From NCBI GenBank assembly GCA_910574345.1, contig CAJSZV010000008.1, forward strand, positions 173,779 through 237,778: a DNA stretch of 64,000 nucleotides, given 5' to 3'. Both the position numbers and the translations under genes were made by a program. The notes under the pieces are model-generated. The model was not told the DNA's origin, did not search any database, and saw nothing but the letters and a program-made list of their open reading frames with translations. This document shows positions 18,330 through 26,968 of the stretch, one piece after another (position 1 is the first letter of the stretch; every line of letters begins with the position of its first letter). Origin of the DNA: Clostridiaceae bacterium (lineage in GTDB: Bacteria > Bacillota > Clostridia > Lachnospirales > Lachnospiraceae).

Positions 18330-18385
18330 CAGGACTTAACCGGCACCGCTTTAAGAGAGAAAGGGGGCGGTTAGGTCCTGTTTTT
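18330..18385. terminator. Bidirectional terminator between livF and the M56 gene
   Basis: caggacttaaccg and cggttaggtcctg (18368-18380) pair over 13 bp with one G-U, followed by TTTTT on the plus strand. It lies just after the converging minus-strand stop. Confidence 0.8.
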
Positions 18386-18394
18386 ATGCCCCTC

Positions 18395-20356
18395 CTAATC
18401 AATTTCAGAGACTAAGGGGATCATCCTGGAACTGGCAAGAAGGCCCTCATACCAGAACTGGCCCGTATCCGCCTCGGCGGCGTCATGGGGAAGGGTCCCT
18501 TTGGTCTGCAGTATTTCCTCACAGACGAGAGCCATGATCCTTCCTTTCACACCTGTTTGCCCGCCCTGCTCAAATTGGCTAAGACAATAGGAAACCGTGT
18601 ACTGCCCGTACTTTTTAAGTTCCAGGTATTCACTGTTTTGCTGGCCGGGGATGGTCTGAGGGTCAAAGGAAAGGCCGGGGCCGGAACACAAGTCCTGGAA
18701 AAGACGACCGATGACGGCATCTGTATCCAGGCCTGTGGCCTGTACTGCCTGACTGTAGCAGCTTTGCTGCTGTCTGATAATATATTTCTGGCTGTCAATA
18801 CCGTCACGGACCAGGTGAGTCGGAAACTTCTTTTCGATATCTGGCACATAATAGCTGCCGTTCCGGGGCTCCCAGTATTCTTTTAAGATATAGGAGCCCT
18901 GATCCTTGTAAAAAGTGAGCACAGTGGGGATATGGCAGCCACCCCTGTCTTCCAGGCCCTTTTCCGAGACCAGATATTGCATATAAAGTACCCATCCGTA
19001 ACATATTATTGTTTCGGCAGCACTGTTTTCCGGGGAGGCGGCAGATGTCATTTCCAGCATTAGAAAATCGCAGCAGGCGAAATCGAAATCGGGTAAGTAA
19101 GAGCCTTTCTTTTTTTCCATGACAGCGTCATAAATAGCCTGATCTAAAGGCGGCAGAGTTTCTTTTGCAGTCTCGCCTTCTTTCTCCTGGTCTGTTTCCA
19201 GGGTAACTGCTTGATCGGAACCGTCTCCTAAGCCGGAAAGTTCGTAAAGATCCCAAGGAACAAAGTCAATGGCAAGCTGTTCTTCCTGTGGAAGAAGGTT
19301 GTACCATTCCAGCCATGTTATGGTATCTTCCGTCAGAGCCTCTCTGGGATACCACCGGCCTGCATACGGAATCATGGAAGGGGCCGGGGAGGTTTCTTCT
19401 TTTATGATATCCGTTTTTTCCGGGGGATTTGTCAGAAAACATACTGCCGCCGCCATGCAGACGGCCAAAGCCCCAGTGATTATCCAGAAGGTTGGTTTTT
19501 TGTAATGCAGTATTTTGTTCACTCTCTCCTTCACATTGTTTTCTCCAAAGGCAAGAGGGCAGGCGTTTACCAGCCTCCGCTGCATACTGAAGGATACCAG
19601 GGTTTGGGAATAGGCTTTTTTCTCGTCAAGATTCATATCCCGGATTACCTTTTCATCACAGGCAAGTTCAATATCCCGGCAGAAAAGGACATAAGCGGCC
19701 CATACAAGGGGATGGAACCAGTATACGGACAGCAGCAGATACCCTAAAGGCTTCCACCAGTGGTCCCGGCGTTTTATATGGGCTTTTTCGTGGGCCAGGA
19801 CGTAGAAAAGTTCCTCTTCTCCTATGGTGGAGGGGAGATAAATTCCTGGCCGGAAGATTCCCAGGATGAAAGGGGAGCCGATATGGTCGCAAAGCCGGAT
19901 ATCCTTTTTGAGAGGGATGGATTCCTCCACGATTTTGCGCAGCCTAAGGCAGCTTATGAGAGCACTGAAAAGGAGGGCCAGAAAGCCTAAAAGCCACAAA
20001 ATGCCGGCAGCATACATCCAGAATTGCAGAGGATTTATGCTGGCTGTGGGAGTGGGGGCAAAGACATGGCTGAAACTTGGATTAACCACGGCGTTGAGTT
20101 CGGGGATTCCACTGGTAATCGAAGGGCGACGGGCATATCGGACCGTGTAAGGGCTGAGCAGCTGTCTGCTTGGAATCAGGCTCATAGGACTTTCCAGCAA
20201 GAACGGACACAAAAGTCGGACCGCCACAATTCCCCAGAGAATACAACTCATCCACCGCGGGGCCCTTTTCATAAAGTGTCTCAGAACCATGACAGCCAGA
20301 ATCAGCCATCCGGCGGCAGAGCTCATGTTCAGTAACTGAAGAAAAATTCTGTCCAA
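18395..20356 (-). CDS. M56-family (BlaR1-like) membrane metallopeptidase
   Basis: A 653-aa sensor protease with about four transmembrane helices in the first 300 residues. The zinc motif is HEKAH at 189-193 with the downstream glutamate in ELACDE (~230-235), and another helix lies near 285-305. The extracellular C-terminal half (~310-653) is not a penicillin-binding domain (no SxxK/KTG motifs seen), so the signal is probably not a beta-lactam. In BlaR1 systems, ligand sensing activates the protease, which relieves BlaI repression. The start is TTG at 20356 behind AGGAGG; an ATG 7 bases upstream is out of frame. It lies 3 nt after the BlaI-type stop. Confidence 0.85.
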   Translation of the reverse strand: MDRIFLQLLNMSSAAGWLILAVMVLRHFMKRAPRWMSCILWGIVAVRLLCPFLLESPMSLIPSRQLLSPYTVRYARRPSITSGIPELNAVVNPSFSHVFAPTPTASINPLQFWMYAAGILWLLGFLALLFSALISCLRLRKIVEESIPLKKDIRLCDHIGSPFILGIFRPGIYLPSTIGEEELFYVLAHEKAHIKRRDHWWKPLGYLLLSVYWFHPLVWAAYVLFCRDIELACDEKVIRDMNLDEKKAYSQTLVSFSMQRRLVNACPLAFGENNVKERVNKILHYKKPTFWIITGALAVCMAAAVCFLTNPPEKTDIIKEETSPAPSMIPYAGRWYPREALTEDTITWLEWYNLLPQEEQLAIDFVPWDLYELSGLGDGSDQAVTLETDQEKEGETAKETLPPLDQAIYDAVMEKKKGSYLPDFDFACCDFLMLEMTSAASPENSAAETIICYGWVLYMQYLVSEKGLEDRGGCHIPTVLTFYKDQGSYILKEYWEPRNGSYYVPDIEKKFPTHLVRDGIDSQKYIIRQQQSCYSQAVQATGLDTDAVIGRLFQDLCSGPGLSFDPQTIPGQQNSEYLELKKYGQYTVSYCLSQFEQGGQTGVKGRIMALVCEEILQTKGTLPHDAAEADTGQFWYEGLLASSRMIPLVSEID

Positions 20357-20359
20357 ATA

Positions 20360-20719
20360 TCATTCCTCCTCTGTCTGGTCAATTATGGCCTGGATTTTGG
20401 CGGCTTCCTCCGGTGTCAGGGTATTTTTGCCTGTAAAAGCGGCTATAAATGCAGGCAGAGAACCATGAAAGGTATCCTCCACAAACTTTCTGCTCTGCAT
20501 GGAGAGAAATTCCCGGCGGGAAATCAGGGAGGTAACGGTTCCCTTTGTATTGACAAACAATCCCTTTTCACACAGGCGCTTTACCACCGTGTGGGTGGTG
20601 GTTCTTTTCCACTGAAATGTCTTTTCCGCCATTTTCACAAGTTCCGAAGTGGTCACCGGTTCCTGTTCCCAGATCATATCCGCGAAACGTGATTCAATTA
20701 CCCCTAACTGGATTTCCAT
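20360..20719 (-). CDS. BlaI/MecI/CopY family repressor
   Basis: A 119-aa winged-helix repressor: LGVIESRFADMIWEQ, the helix-turn-helix region SELVKMAEKTFQWKRTTTHTVVKRL and C-terminal dimerisation helices. The start at 20719 follows AAGGAGG; the frame continues 39 codons upstream across the operators and is not used. It is predicted to bind the two AGACTA-N7-TAGTCT boxes upstream and repress its own operon with the M56 protease. Confidence 0.9.
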   Translation of the reverse strand: MEIQLGVIESRFADMIWEQEPVTTSELVKMAEKTFQWKRTTTHTVVKRLCEKGLFVNTKGTVTSLISRREFLSMQSRKFVEDTFHGSLPAFIAAFTGKNTLTPEEAAKIQAIIDQTEEE

Positions 20720-20780
20720 AATAGAATTCCTCCTTTCAGTTACAAGTGTACTCTGCAGATCTTCTTCGCCCTTTAGGCAG

Positions 20781-20826
20781 AGACTATACAGAGTAGTCTT
20801 CATATACAGACTACACCATATAGTCT
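20781..20826 (-). promoter_or_regulatory. Two BlaI-type operators
   Basis: AGACTA-N7-TAGTCT occurs perfectly twice, at 20781-20799 and 20808-20826, with centres 27 bp apart. The architecture matches operators of BlaI/MecI repressors, which bind as paired dimers. Confidence 0.75.
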
Positions 20827-20836
20827 CTGATGTCAA
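20808..20836 (-). promoter_or_regulatory. Probable promoter of the BlaI-M56 operon
   Basis: TTGACA on the minus strand (20836-20831), 17-bp spacer, weak -10 TAGTCT that lies inside the second operator. Confidence 0.4.
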
Positions 20837-20906
20837 GACAAAAATCGAAAAAAGGCCGCATAAACCATGGGACGGACGGCATTTTCATTGGGAAGACGAG
20901 AAAAAA

Positions 20907-20935
20907 GAATAACCGGATACCCTCCTGCATATATT
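20907..20935 (+). promoter_or_regulatory. Candidate sigma-E promoter for spoIVA
   Basis: GAATAAC (20907-20913), 14-bp spacer, CATATATT (20928-20935) resembles the mother-cell sigma-E consensus. spoIVA is a known sigma-E gene in Bacillus and Clostridium. Confidence 0.45.
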
Positions 20936-20962
20936 GTAACAGCACAGCAAGGGGGTATTTTT

Positions 20963-22438
20963 ATGGAGCAATTTTCTGTATACAATGATATCAAAGCAAG
21001 AACCGGAGGCGAGATCTACTTAGGAGTCGTGGGTCCTGTCAGGACAGGCAAATCCACATTCATCAAGCGGTTCATGGAGCTTATGGTGCTTCCGGAGATG
21101 GAGGACGAACACAGCCGGACCCAGGCCAGGGATGAACTTCCCCAGAGCGCGGCGGGCAAGACCATTATGACTACGGAGCCCAAGTTTATTCCCAAGGAGG
21201 CGGCTCAGGTGACTCTCGGAGACGGCATCGACGTGTCCGTGCGTCTCATTGACTGTGTGGGATTCATGATTGACGGCGCTGCCGGTCATATTGAAAACGA
21301 CAGCGAGAGGCTGGTAAAGACGCCCTGGTATGACTACCAGATTCCTTTTACCAAGGCGGCGGAGATCGGAACACGGAAAGTAATCACCGACCATTCCACC
21401 ATAGGGATCGTGGTGACTACAGATGGGACAATCGGAGACATCAAGCGGCCTGCCTACGCTCCGGCGGAGGAAAGGACTGTGGGAGAGTTAAAAGAGCTTG
21501 GCAAACCCTTTATCATGCTTCTCAACTCCGTAAAGCCTTTTTCCGATGATACCAGGCAGCTGGCGGCGGAACTGGCGGAAAAATACGGCGTATCCGTACT
21601 GCCCATTAACTGTGAGCAGCTTAAGAAAGAAGATATCTTACATATTTTGGAACAGATCTTAAAAGAGTTTCCCGTAACCCAGATGAATTTCAGCATTCCC
21701 AAATGGCTGGAGATACTCCCTTCTGACCACTGGCTGAAGGCTGGAGTGATCCAGTGTGTCAAGGACCTTTTGGGCAAGGTTAACCAGATGAAGGACGTGG
21801 CCGGCGCTTTGGGCGATGTGGTGACAGACGTGGTCAGAGGAATGAAAGCCGACAAAATGGATCTGTCCAACGGAACCGTCTCCGTGGATGTCAATGTAGA
21901 TGACCATTATTATTTTGAAATCTTAAGCGATTATGTAGGGATTCCCATAGGCGGCGAATATCAGCTGATGCAGCAGCTCCGCTCTCTGGCCAGAATGAAA
22001 CAGGAGTACGAAAAGGTTCAGAACGCCATGTCCCAGGTCCGTCTCAGGGGCTATGGCGTGGTGACTCCGGAGAAATCGGAGATTATCCTGGATGAGCCCC
22101 AGGTCATTCGCCACGGCAACAAATATGGTGTGAAGATGCGGGCGGAAGCACCGTCCATCAATATGATAAAAGCCCATATCGAGACCGAGATCGCCCCGAT
22201 CGTGGGAAGCCAGCAGCAGGCGGAAGACCTGATCGCCTATATCAAGCAGAATGCAAGGGAGGGCGATGAAGGGATATGGAATACTAACATCTTCGGGAAA
22301 TCCATTGAGCAGATTGTGGAGGACGGAATTCAGGCCAAAGTATCCCAGCTGACGGAAGACTGCCAGATGAAACTCCAGGATACCCTTCAAAAGATTATTA
22401 ACGATAGCAAGGGAGGGATGATCTGTATTATTATCTGA
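20963..22438 (+). CDS. spoIVA: Stage IV sporulation protein A
   Basis: A 491-aa spore-coat morphogenetic ATPase that polymerises on the forespore outer membrane as the basement layer of the coat. The Walker A motif is GPVRTGKST (~residues 24-32). The TRAFAC-type nucleotide domain is followed by the long SpoIVA-specific middle domain and the C-terminal membrane-targeting end (KGGMICIII). Length matches the family. The ATG at 20963 follows AAGGGGG; an upstream extension of the frame has no ribosome site. Its presence shows an endospore former. Confidence 0.97.
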   Translation: MEQFSVYNDIKARTGGEIYLGVVGPVRTGKSTFIKRFMELMVLPEMEDEHSRTQARDELPQSAAGKTIMTTEPKFIPKEAAQVTLGDGIDVSVRLIDCVGFMIDGAAGHIENDSERLVKTPWYDYQIPFTKAAEIGTRKVITDHSTIGIVVTTDGTIGDIKRPAYAPAEERTVGELKELGKPFIMLLNSVKPFSDDTRQLAAELAEKYGVSVLPINCEQLKKEDILHILEQILKEFPVTQMNFSIPKWLEILPSDHWLKAGVIQCVKDLLGKVNQMKDVAGALGDVVTDVVRGMKADKMDLSNGTVSVDVNVDDHYYFEILSDYVGIPIGGEYQLMQQLRSLARMKQEYEKVQNAMSQVRLRGYGVVTPEKSEIILDEPQVIRHGNKYGVKMRAEAPSINMIKAHIETEIAPIVGSQQQAEDLIAYIKQNAREGDEGIWNTNIFGKSIEQIVEDGIQAKVSQLTEDCQMKLQDTLQKIINDSKGGMICIII

Positions 22439-22477
22439 TACGAAAGATACAGATTTTGCAGACCTGCAATCCGCCAT

Positions 22478-22603
22478 CAGGGCACAGGGCCTGAAGGTTT
22501 GAGCCGCGGCCGGTCACTTTTCTGATCAGCCAGGAGCCTTAACCTCAAAGAGCTGTGCCCGTTACTGTTCACAGGGTACCTGTGGACAGTAACCTGTGCC
22601 CTG
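22478..22603 (+). ncRNA. Candidate structured RNA between spoIVA and the NUDIX gene
   Basis: CAGGGCACAGG (22478-22488) pairs perfectly with CCTGTGCCCTG (22593-22603). This encloses a very strong hairpin at 22561-22593 (gttactgt/acagtaac plus cacagg/cctgtg, 3-4 base loop) and a weaker stem around ggccggtca/tgatcagcc. There is no T-run, so it is not a normal terminator. I do not recognise the family. Confidence 0.45.
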
Positions 22604-22632
22604 CTTTGTCTGTGTCTGTAAAGAAAGTGTTC

Positions 22633-22661
22633 TTGCCAGAGGATTCATCCCGTGTTAAAAT
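22633..22661 (+). promoter_or_regulatory. Promoter for the NUDIX gene
   Basis: TTGCCA (22633-22638), 17-bp spacer, TAAAAT (22656-22661). Confidence 0.6.
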
Positions 22662-22708
22662 CTGTCGTAGGAAATCCATACTTTCAATACAAGGAGTGAA
22701 ACATAAGG

Positions 22709-23287
22709 ATGAACGGGAAAGCAGACATAAAAAACCAATTGGAACAATATATCCCCTGGAATGAGCAGGAACGTAAGGACAGAGAGGTGATTTTAAACGC
22801 TCTCATGAGCCAGCCGGATATTTTTTGCCGCACGAACCTGATCAATCACATGACGGCATCTGCATGGGTGGTGAACAGGCGGCGGGACAGGCTTCTTATG
22901 GTCTATCACAACATCTACAATTCCTGGTCCTGGCTGGGGGGCCATGCAGACGGGGAGGAAGATCTTCTGTCTGTGGCTATAAGAGAGGTAAAAGAGGAAA
23001 GCGGCATAAAACAGGTGGCCCCTGTGTCTGAGGAGATCTTTTCCGTGGAAGTACTGACTGTAGACGGCCATGAGAAAAAAGGGATCTATGTGCCCAGCCA
23101 CCTCCATCTGAATGTGACATATCTTCTGGAGGCCCATGATGGGGAAAGCCTGAAAATCAAGGCGGATGAGAACAGCGGCGTGGCCTGGTTCGGGCTTTCA
23201 GAGGCCGTAGACGCCTCCACGGAACCATGGTTTCAGGAGCGGATCTATAAGAAATTAAATGAAAAGCTGAATAAATACCTGCAATAG
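22709..23287 (+). CDS. NUDIX hydrolase
   Basis: A 192-aa pyrophosphohydrolase with a complete NUDIX box at ~78-100: G, five residues, E, then REVKEESGI. Substrates of this family are nucleoside diphosphates linked to another moiety; which one is used cannot be read from the sequence. The preceding [13 protein letters not shown] is typical of the ADP-ribose/ADP-sugar-like and mutT-like subgroup of Firmicutes. It has its own promoter and stands alone between spoIVA and the SEC-C gene. Confidence 0.88.
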   Translation: MNGKADIKNQLEQYIPWNEQERKDREVILNALMSQPDIFCRTNLINHMTASAWVVNRRRDRLLMVYHNIYNSWSWLGGHADGEEDLLSVAIREVKEESGIKQVAPVSEEIFSVEVLTVDGHEKKGIYVPSHLHLNVTYLLEAHDGESLKIKADENSGVAWFGLSEAVDASTEPWFQERIYKKLNEKLNKYLQ

Positions 23288-23290
23288 TCG

Positions 23291-23319
23291 TTGCAAAATG
23301 GGACAAGTTGATATATACT
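23291..23319 (+). promoter_or_regulatory. Promoter for the SEC-C gene
   Basis: TTGCAA (23291-23296), 17-bp spacer, TATACT (23314-23319). Confidence 0.75.
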
Positions 23320-23355
23320 AGGAAAAGAATTCTAAGAGAAAAGGATGGAGCGAAC

Positions 23356-23865
23356 ATGGCATTATTAGAGACATGGCGGAATTTAGCCTATGGCGACGGC
23401 CTGAATGATAAAGAGAGAGAAAAATTATGGTCCGGGTATTTTGCGATTGAGAAGGGGATTTATGAGCAGATCTTATCAGAACCGTCTCAGGTTATCGAAG
23501 GAACGGTAAAAGAACTGGCACAGAAGTATGAGACAGAGATTCTTATTATGACCGGTTTTCTGGATGGAATTAACGAGAGCCTTAAGGAATATCAGAACCC
23601 TATCGACACCATGGAGGAAGACACTGTGGTGAAGATCGAGATCGACCCGGAAAAGCTGTACTACAACATGGTGGAGGCCAAAGCTGACTGGCTTTACAAT
23701 CTTCCCATGTGGGATGAGATTCTGACCCAGGAGAAGCGCAAAGAACTCTATAAGGCACAGAAGGCTTCGGGAACCATTGTAAAGGGCCATAAGGTAGGCA
23801 GAAATGATCCCTGTCCATGCGGAAGCGGATTAAAGTATAAGAAGTGCTGCGGAAAGAATCAGTAA
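23356..23865 (+). CDS. SEC-C motif protein (Firmicute YecA-like)
   Basis: A 169-aa protein whose C-terminus is a zinc-binding SEC-C motif, [19 protein letters not shown], as found at the end of SecA. The N-terminal ~140 residues are helical and acidic with no known domain. SEC-C modules contact SecB or ribosomes; a chaperone or secretion role is only suggested. The ATG at 23356 is chosen after AAGGATGGAG because the promoter at 23291-23319 leaves little room for the upstream start. Confidence 0.8.
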   Translation: MALLETWRNLAYGDGLNDKEREKLWSGYFAIEKGIYEQILSEPSQVIEGTVKELAQKYETEILIMTGFLDGINESLKEYQNPIDTMEEDTVVKIEIDPEKLYYNMVEAKADWLYNLPMWDEILTQEKRKELYKAQKASGTIVKGHKVGRNDPCPCGSGLKYKKCCGKNQ

Positions 23866-23873
23866 AACCATAT

Positions 23874-23910
23874 AAAAGCAGAGACATCATGGGATGGCCT
23901 CTGCTTTTTT
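23874..23910 (+). terminator. Terminator after the SEC-C gene
   Basis: aaagcagag (23875-23883) pairs with ctctgcttt (from 23899), followed by TTTTTT. Confidence 0.85.
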
Positions 23911-23936
23911 AGCAGATGGCGACGGGAGTGGATAAG

Positions 23937-24692
23937 GTGGAGGCATACACAGGTTTTGCGGAAGTTTATGATACATTTATGGATAATATCCCATATAAAG
24001 AGTGGGCAAAATATATCCAGGGGCTCCTTGAGGAATATGGCATCCGGGACGGTCTGGTGCTGGAGCTGGGGTGTGGGACGGGAACTGTGACAGAGCTTTT
24101 GGCAGAGGCGGGATATGATATGATCGGCGTGGACAATTCCGGGGAGATGCTTGGGACTGCCATTGAAAAGAGGGAGGAGTCAGGACATGATATCCTTTAT
24201 CTCTGCCAGGACATGCGGGAATTTGAACTGTACGGCACTGTGAGAGCCGTGGTGTCTGTCTGTGATTCCATGAATTATATAACGGAGTATGAGGATTTGG
24301 TTAAAGTATTTCGTCTTGTGAACAATTATCTGGACCCCGGCGGTTTTTTTATCTTTGACTTAAATACCCCATACAAATACCGGGAGATTCTGGGGGATAA
24401 CACCTTCGCTGAGAGCCGGGAGGATTCGGCCTTTATCTGGGAGAATATGTTTGATGAAGAAACAGGGGTCAATGAATATGACCTGACCTTGTTTGTCCGG
24501 GAAAAGGAAGGGGTCTACAGCCGGTATGAGGAGACCCATTTTCAGAAAGCTTATACAGATCAGGAGATCATCAGGGCTCTTAAAAAGGCAGGCATGGAAC
24601 CTGTGGCTATGTATGATGCATTTACCAGGGAGCCGGTAAGGGAAGACAGCCAGCGCATCTATGTGATCGCAAGGGAATGGGGGAAGAGGTAA
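23937..24692 (+). CDS. Class I SAM-dependent methyltransferase
   Basis: A 251-aa Rossmann-fold methyltransferase. Motif I is VLELGCGTGTVTELL, followed by the acidic strand MIGVDNSGEML and SVCDSMNYI. The substrate is unknown; close families are annotated only as ubiE-like or SAM methyltransferases. The GTG at 23937 follows GGGAG at 8 bp and gives the common N-terminus (EAYTGFAEVYDTFMD). An ATG at 23916 has no ribosome site and adjoins the terminator. Confidence 0.85.
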   Translation: MEAYTGFAEVYDTFMDNIPYKEWAKYIQGLLEEYGIRDGLVLELGCGTGTVTELLAEAGYDMIGVDNSGEMLGTAIEKREESGHDILYLCQDMREFELYGTVRAVVSVCDSMNYITEYEDLVKVFRLVNNYLDPGGFFIFDLNTPYKYREILGDNTFAESREDSAFIWENMFDEETGVNEYDLTLFVREKEGVYSRYEETHFQKAYTDQEIIRALKKAGMEPVAMYDAFTREPVREDSQRIYVIAREWGKR

Positions 24693-24767
24693 TATGCGGA
24701 GATATTTTCTGTGAACAAGAAAGCATGTCTTCTTGTATGCAAAGGGAGAAAGTGAGGAATAAAACAT

Positions 24768-25649
24768 ATGAAGGATTATATTGTGAGAGCTGCGGCGGCA
24801 GGAGGACAGGTCCGTGCATTTGCGGCAGTTACCAAAGACATGGCAGAGAAGGCCAGAGCCAGCCACAATACAAGCCCTGTTGCCACGGCAGCCTTAGGGC
24901 GGCTTTTGACGGCGGGGGCTATGATGGGAGCCATGATGAAGAACCCCGATGATCTTCTGACCTTAAAGATCGACTGTGACGGCCCCATCGGAGGATTGAC
25001 TGTGACGGCGGACTCTAAGGGGAATGTGAAGGGATATGTGAACAACCCTATGGTAGTGCTGCCCTGCAACAGCAAGGGCAAGCTGGACGTGGGGGGAGCC
25101 CTGGGACTGGGAGTCTTAAACGTCATACAGGATATCGGGTTAAAGGAGCCCTATGTAGGGCAGACCATTCTGGTAAGCGGTGAGATTGCGGAAGATCTGA
25201 CCTATTATTATGCCACGTCAGAACAGACACCCTCAAGCGTGGCCTTAGGGGTGCTGATGAACAAGAACAATACGGTGAGGCAGGCAGGGGGATTTATCAT
25301 CCAGCTGATGCCGGGGGCTTCGGAAGAGATCATCGGTGCTCTGGAGACAAGGCTTGGGGAGATGGCTTCGGTTACCTCCCTCTTGGACGAGGGCATGACC
25401 CCGGAGGAGATTTTGGAGTACATCCTTAGAGACATGGACCTTGAGATCACGGACAGACTTGACACCGGGTTTTACTGTAACTGTGATAAAAGGAGGGTGG
25501 AGAAGGCGCTGATCAGCATCGGCAGACAGGAGCTTAAAGAGATGATTGACGAAGGGAAATCCATCGAGATGAACTGTCATTTCTGCAATACCCGTTATGA
25601 GTTTACGGTGGAGGAGCTGAAAAGACTTTATGACAGGGCCTGTGTATAA
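24768..25649 (+). CDS. hslO: Redox-regulated chaperonin Hsp33
   Basis: A 293-aa cytosolic holdase chaperone activated by oxidation. The N-terminal Hsp33 domain (DYIVRAAAAGGQVRAFAAVT) is followed by the C-terminal zinc centre with CNC (FYCNCDKRR) and CHFC (NCHFCNTRYEF), the four redox cysteines. Length and domain order are standard. The ATG is preceded by GTGAGGA. Confidence 0.96.
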   Translation: MKDYIVRAAAAGGQVRAFAAVTKDMAEKARASHNTSPVATAALGRLLTAGAMMGAMMKNPDDLLTLKIDCDGPIGGLTVTADSKGNVKGYVNNPMVVLPCNSKGKLDVGGALGLGVLNVIQDIGLKEPYVGQTILVSGEIAEDLTYYYATSEQTPSSVALGVLMNKNNTVRQAGGFIIQLMPGASEEIIGALETRLGEMASVTSLLDEGMTPEEILEYILRDMDLEITDRLDTGFYCNCDKRRVEKALISIGRQELKEMIDEGKSIEMNCHFCNTRYEFTVEELKRLYDRACV

Positions 25650-25650
25650 C

Positions 25651-25680
25651 AAAAAATGCGTCCGTGGGGGCGCATTTTTG
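25651..25680 (+). terminator. Terminator after hslO
   Basis: aaaaaatgcg and cgcattttt (25671-25679) pair around a 10-base loop, with T-run on the plus strand. A second perfect hairpin ggattcc-gcaa-ggaatcc (25742-25759) followed by TTCTTTT lies 60 bp further, before the converging csp gene. Confidence 0.8.
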
Positions 25681-25838
25681 CTTAATCAAAGTACGGTGTA
25701 GCAATTTCTTCATCTTACATAGATAACTTATATCCACCGGAGGATTCCGCAAGGAATCCTTCTTTTGGATGGGCATCCTGACTTAACCGGACGATAAGAT
25801 ATATATAGAATAGGAAAGGTACACTGATAACTAGATGA

Positions 25839-26039
25839 TTATAATTTGGTTACGTTTGTAGCCTGTGGTCCTTTGGCGCCTTCGATCACGTCAAACTCAA
25901 CAGCAGCGCCCTCGTCCAGTGACTTGTAGCCATCCATGTTCAGACCTGAGTAGTGAACGAATACATCGTTGCCTTCCTCATCACAGATGAAGCCATAACC
26001 CTTCTGATTGTTGAACCACTTTACTGTACCCTTGCTCAT
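25839..26039 (-). CDS. Cold-shock protein (CspA family)
   Basis: A 66-aa single OB-fold nucleic-acid-binding protein with RNP1 (KGYGFI) and RNP2 (VFVHY), which acts as an RNA chaperone. The start MSKGTVKWF at 26039 follows GGAGG; further upstream the frame is open but lies in the leader. The leader is ~65 nt with a perfect TGCAAAA-CTA-TTTTGCA hairpin (26082-26098), in line with the structured leaders of cold-shock mRNAs. Confidence 0.95.
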   Translation of the reverse strand: MSKGTVKWFNNQKGYGFICDEEGNDVFVHYSGLNMDGYKSLDEGAAVEFDVIEGAKGPQATNVTKL

Positions 26040-26107
26040 GATGTAATACCTCCAAGTTAAATATAAAAATAAGTGTTTTGCTGCAAAACTATTTTGCAAC
26101 TGACCTA

Positions 26108-26136
26108 AGAATAGCATAATTGGCAATCAGTGTCAA
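26108..26136 (-). promoter_or_regulatory. Promoter for the cold-shock gene
   Basis: Minus strand TTGACA (26136-26131), 17-bp spacer, TATTCT (26113-26108). Confidence 0.8.
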
Positions 26137-26218
26137 ATGGTTTTGCATGATATTACGCAAGTATTTCGTCGACGTTTACAGGGCGGGGAAAAACGGTTAA
26201 AAACAGCCTGGTTCAGCC

Positions 26219-26247
26219 TTTACACCTTTAAAATAATACATTATAAT
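26219..26247 (+). promoter_or_regulatory. Promoter for the DUF5662 gene
   Basis: TTTACA (26219-26224), 17-bp spacer, TATAAT (26242-26247). Confidence 0.8.
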
Positions 26248-26281
26248 GGTGTGAGACAAAAAAGGGCAGGAGGACGAGGGG

Positions 26282-26842
26282 ATGATAAAATTTCAGAATG
26301 CGGGAAAGCATTTCAGGACGATTACAGAGCACAAGCTGCTGGTGATGAAATACTGCTTTCAGGTGGGTCTGTACCGTCAGGGGCTGCTCCACGATCTGTC
26401 AAAGTATGGGGCGGAAGAATTCTTAAGCGGGGTGTACTATTATCAGGGAAACAGAAGCCCTCATGCTGCTGCCAGAGAGATTCACGGCTTTTCCAAAGCC
26501 TGGCTCCATCATAAGGGGCGGAACAAACATCATTTCGAATACTGGATTGATTACACGGTGAACAAGGAGGACGGTCTTGTGGGCCACAAGATGCCGGTCA
26601 ACTATGTCATTGAGATGGTTATGGACCGGATTGCGGCAAGCAAAGTGTACAAAGGGAAAGAATATACGGACAGAAGTCCCCTGGAGTACTATGAGAGGGA
26701 GAAGAGATATATTCTGCTTCATCCTGAGACAAGGGCTCTTCTTGAGAGACTTTTGCATATGCTGGCCAGGAAGGGGGAGAAGAGAACCTTTGCCTATATA
26801 CGCTGGCTGCTGAGAAAGGAAAGATTCGGGAACGAAACCTAG
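26282..26842 (+). CDS. DUF5662 family protein
   Basis: A 186-aa protein with conserved histidines in GLLHDLSKYG, HHKGRNKHHFEYW and GHKMPVNYVIEM. The pattern matches the DUF5662 family of Firmicutes, where HD-like histidines and aspartates suggest a metal-dependent phosphohydrolase fold. That is inference; no activity is assigned. GGCAGGAGG precedes the ATG. An overlapping open frame from 26137 is a shadow. Confidence 0.78.
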   Translation: MIKFQNAGKHFRTITEHKLLVMKYCFQVGLYRQGLLHDLSKYGAEEFLSGVYYYQGNRSPHAAAREIHGFSKAWLHHKGRNKHHFEYWIDYTVNKEDGLVGHKMPVNYVIEMVMDRIAASKVYKGKEYTDRSPLEYYEREKRYILLHPETRALLERLLHMLARKGEKRTFAYIRWLLRKERFGNET

Positions 26843-26968
26843 CGCAATATCAATTGACATCCCTATGGGCTCTTTTGCCGTCCGAGCAGAATGTTCCTTT
26901 TTTTAGGTATAAAAATTACGCTCCCGCCGCACAATAGAGAAAGAATATTTTGCAAAGGAGCCGGACCT

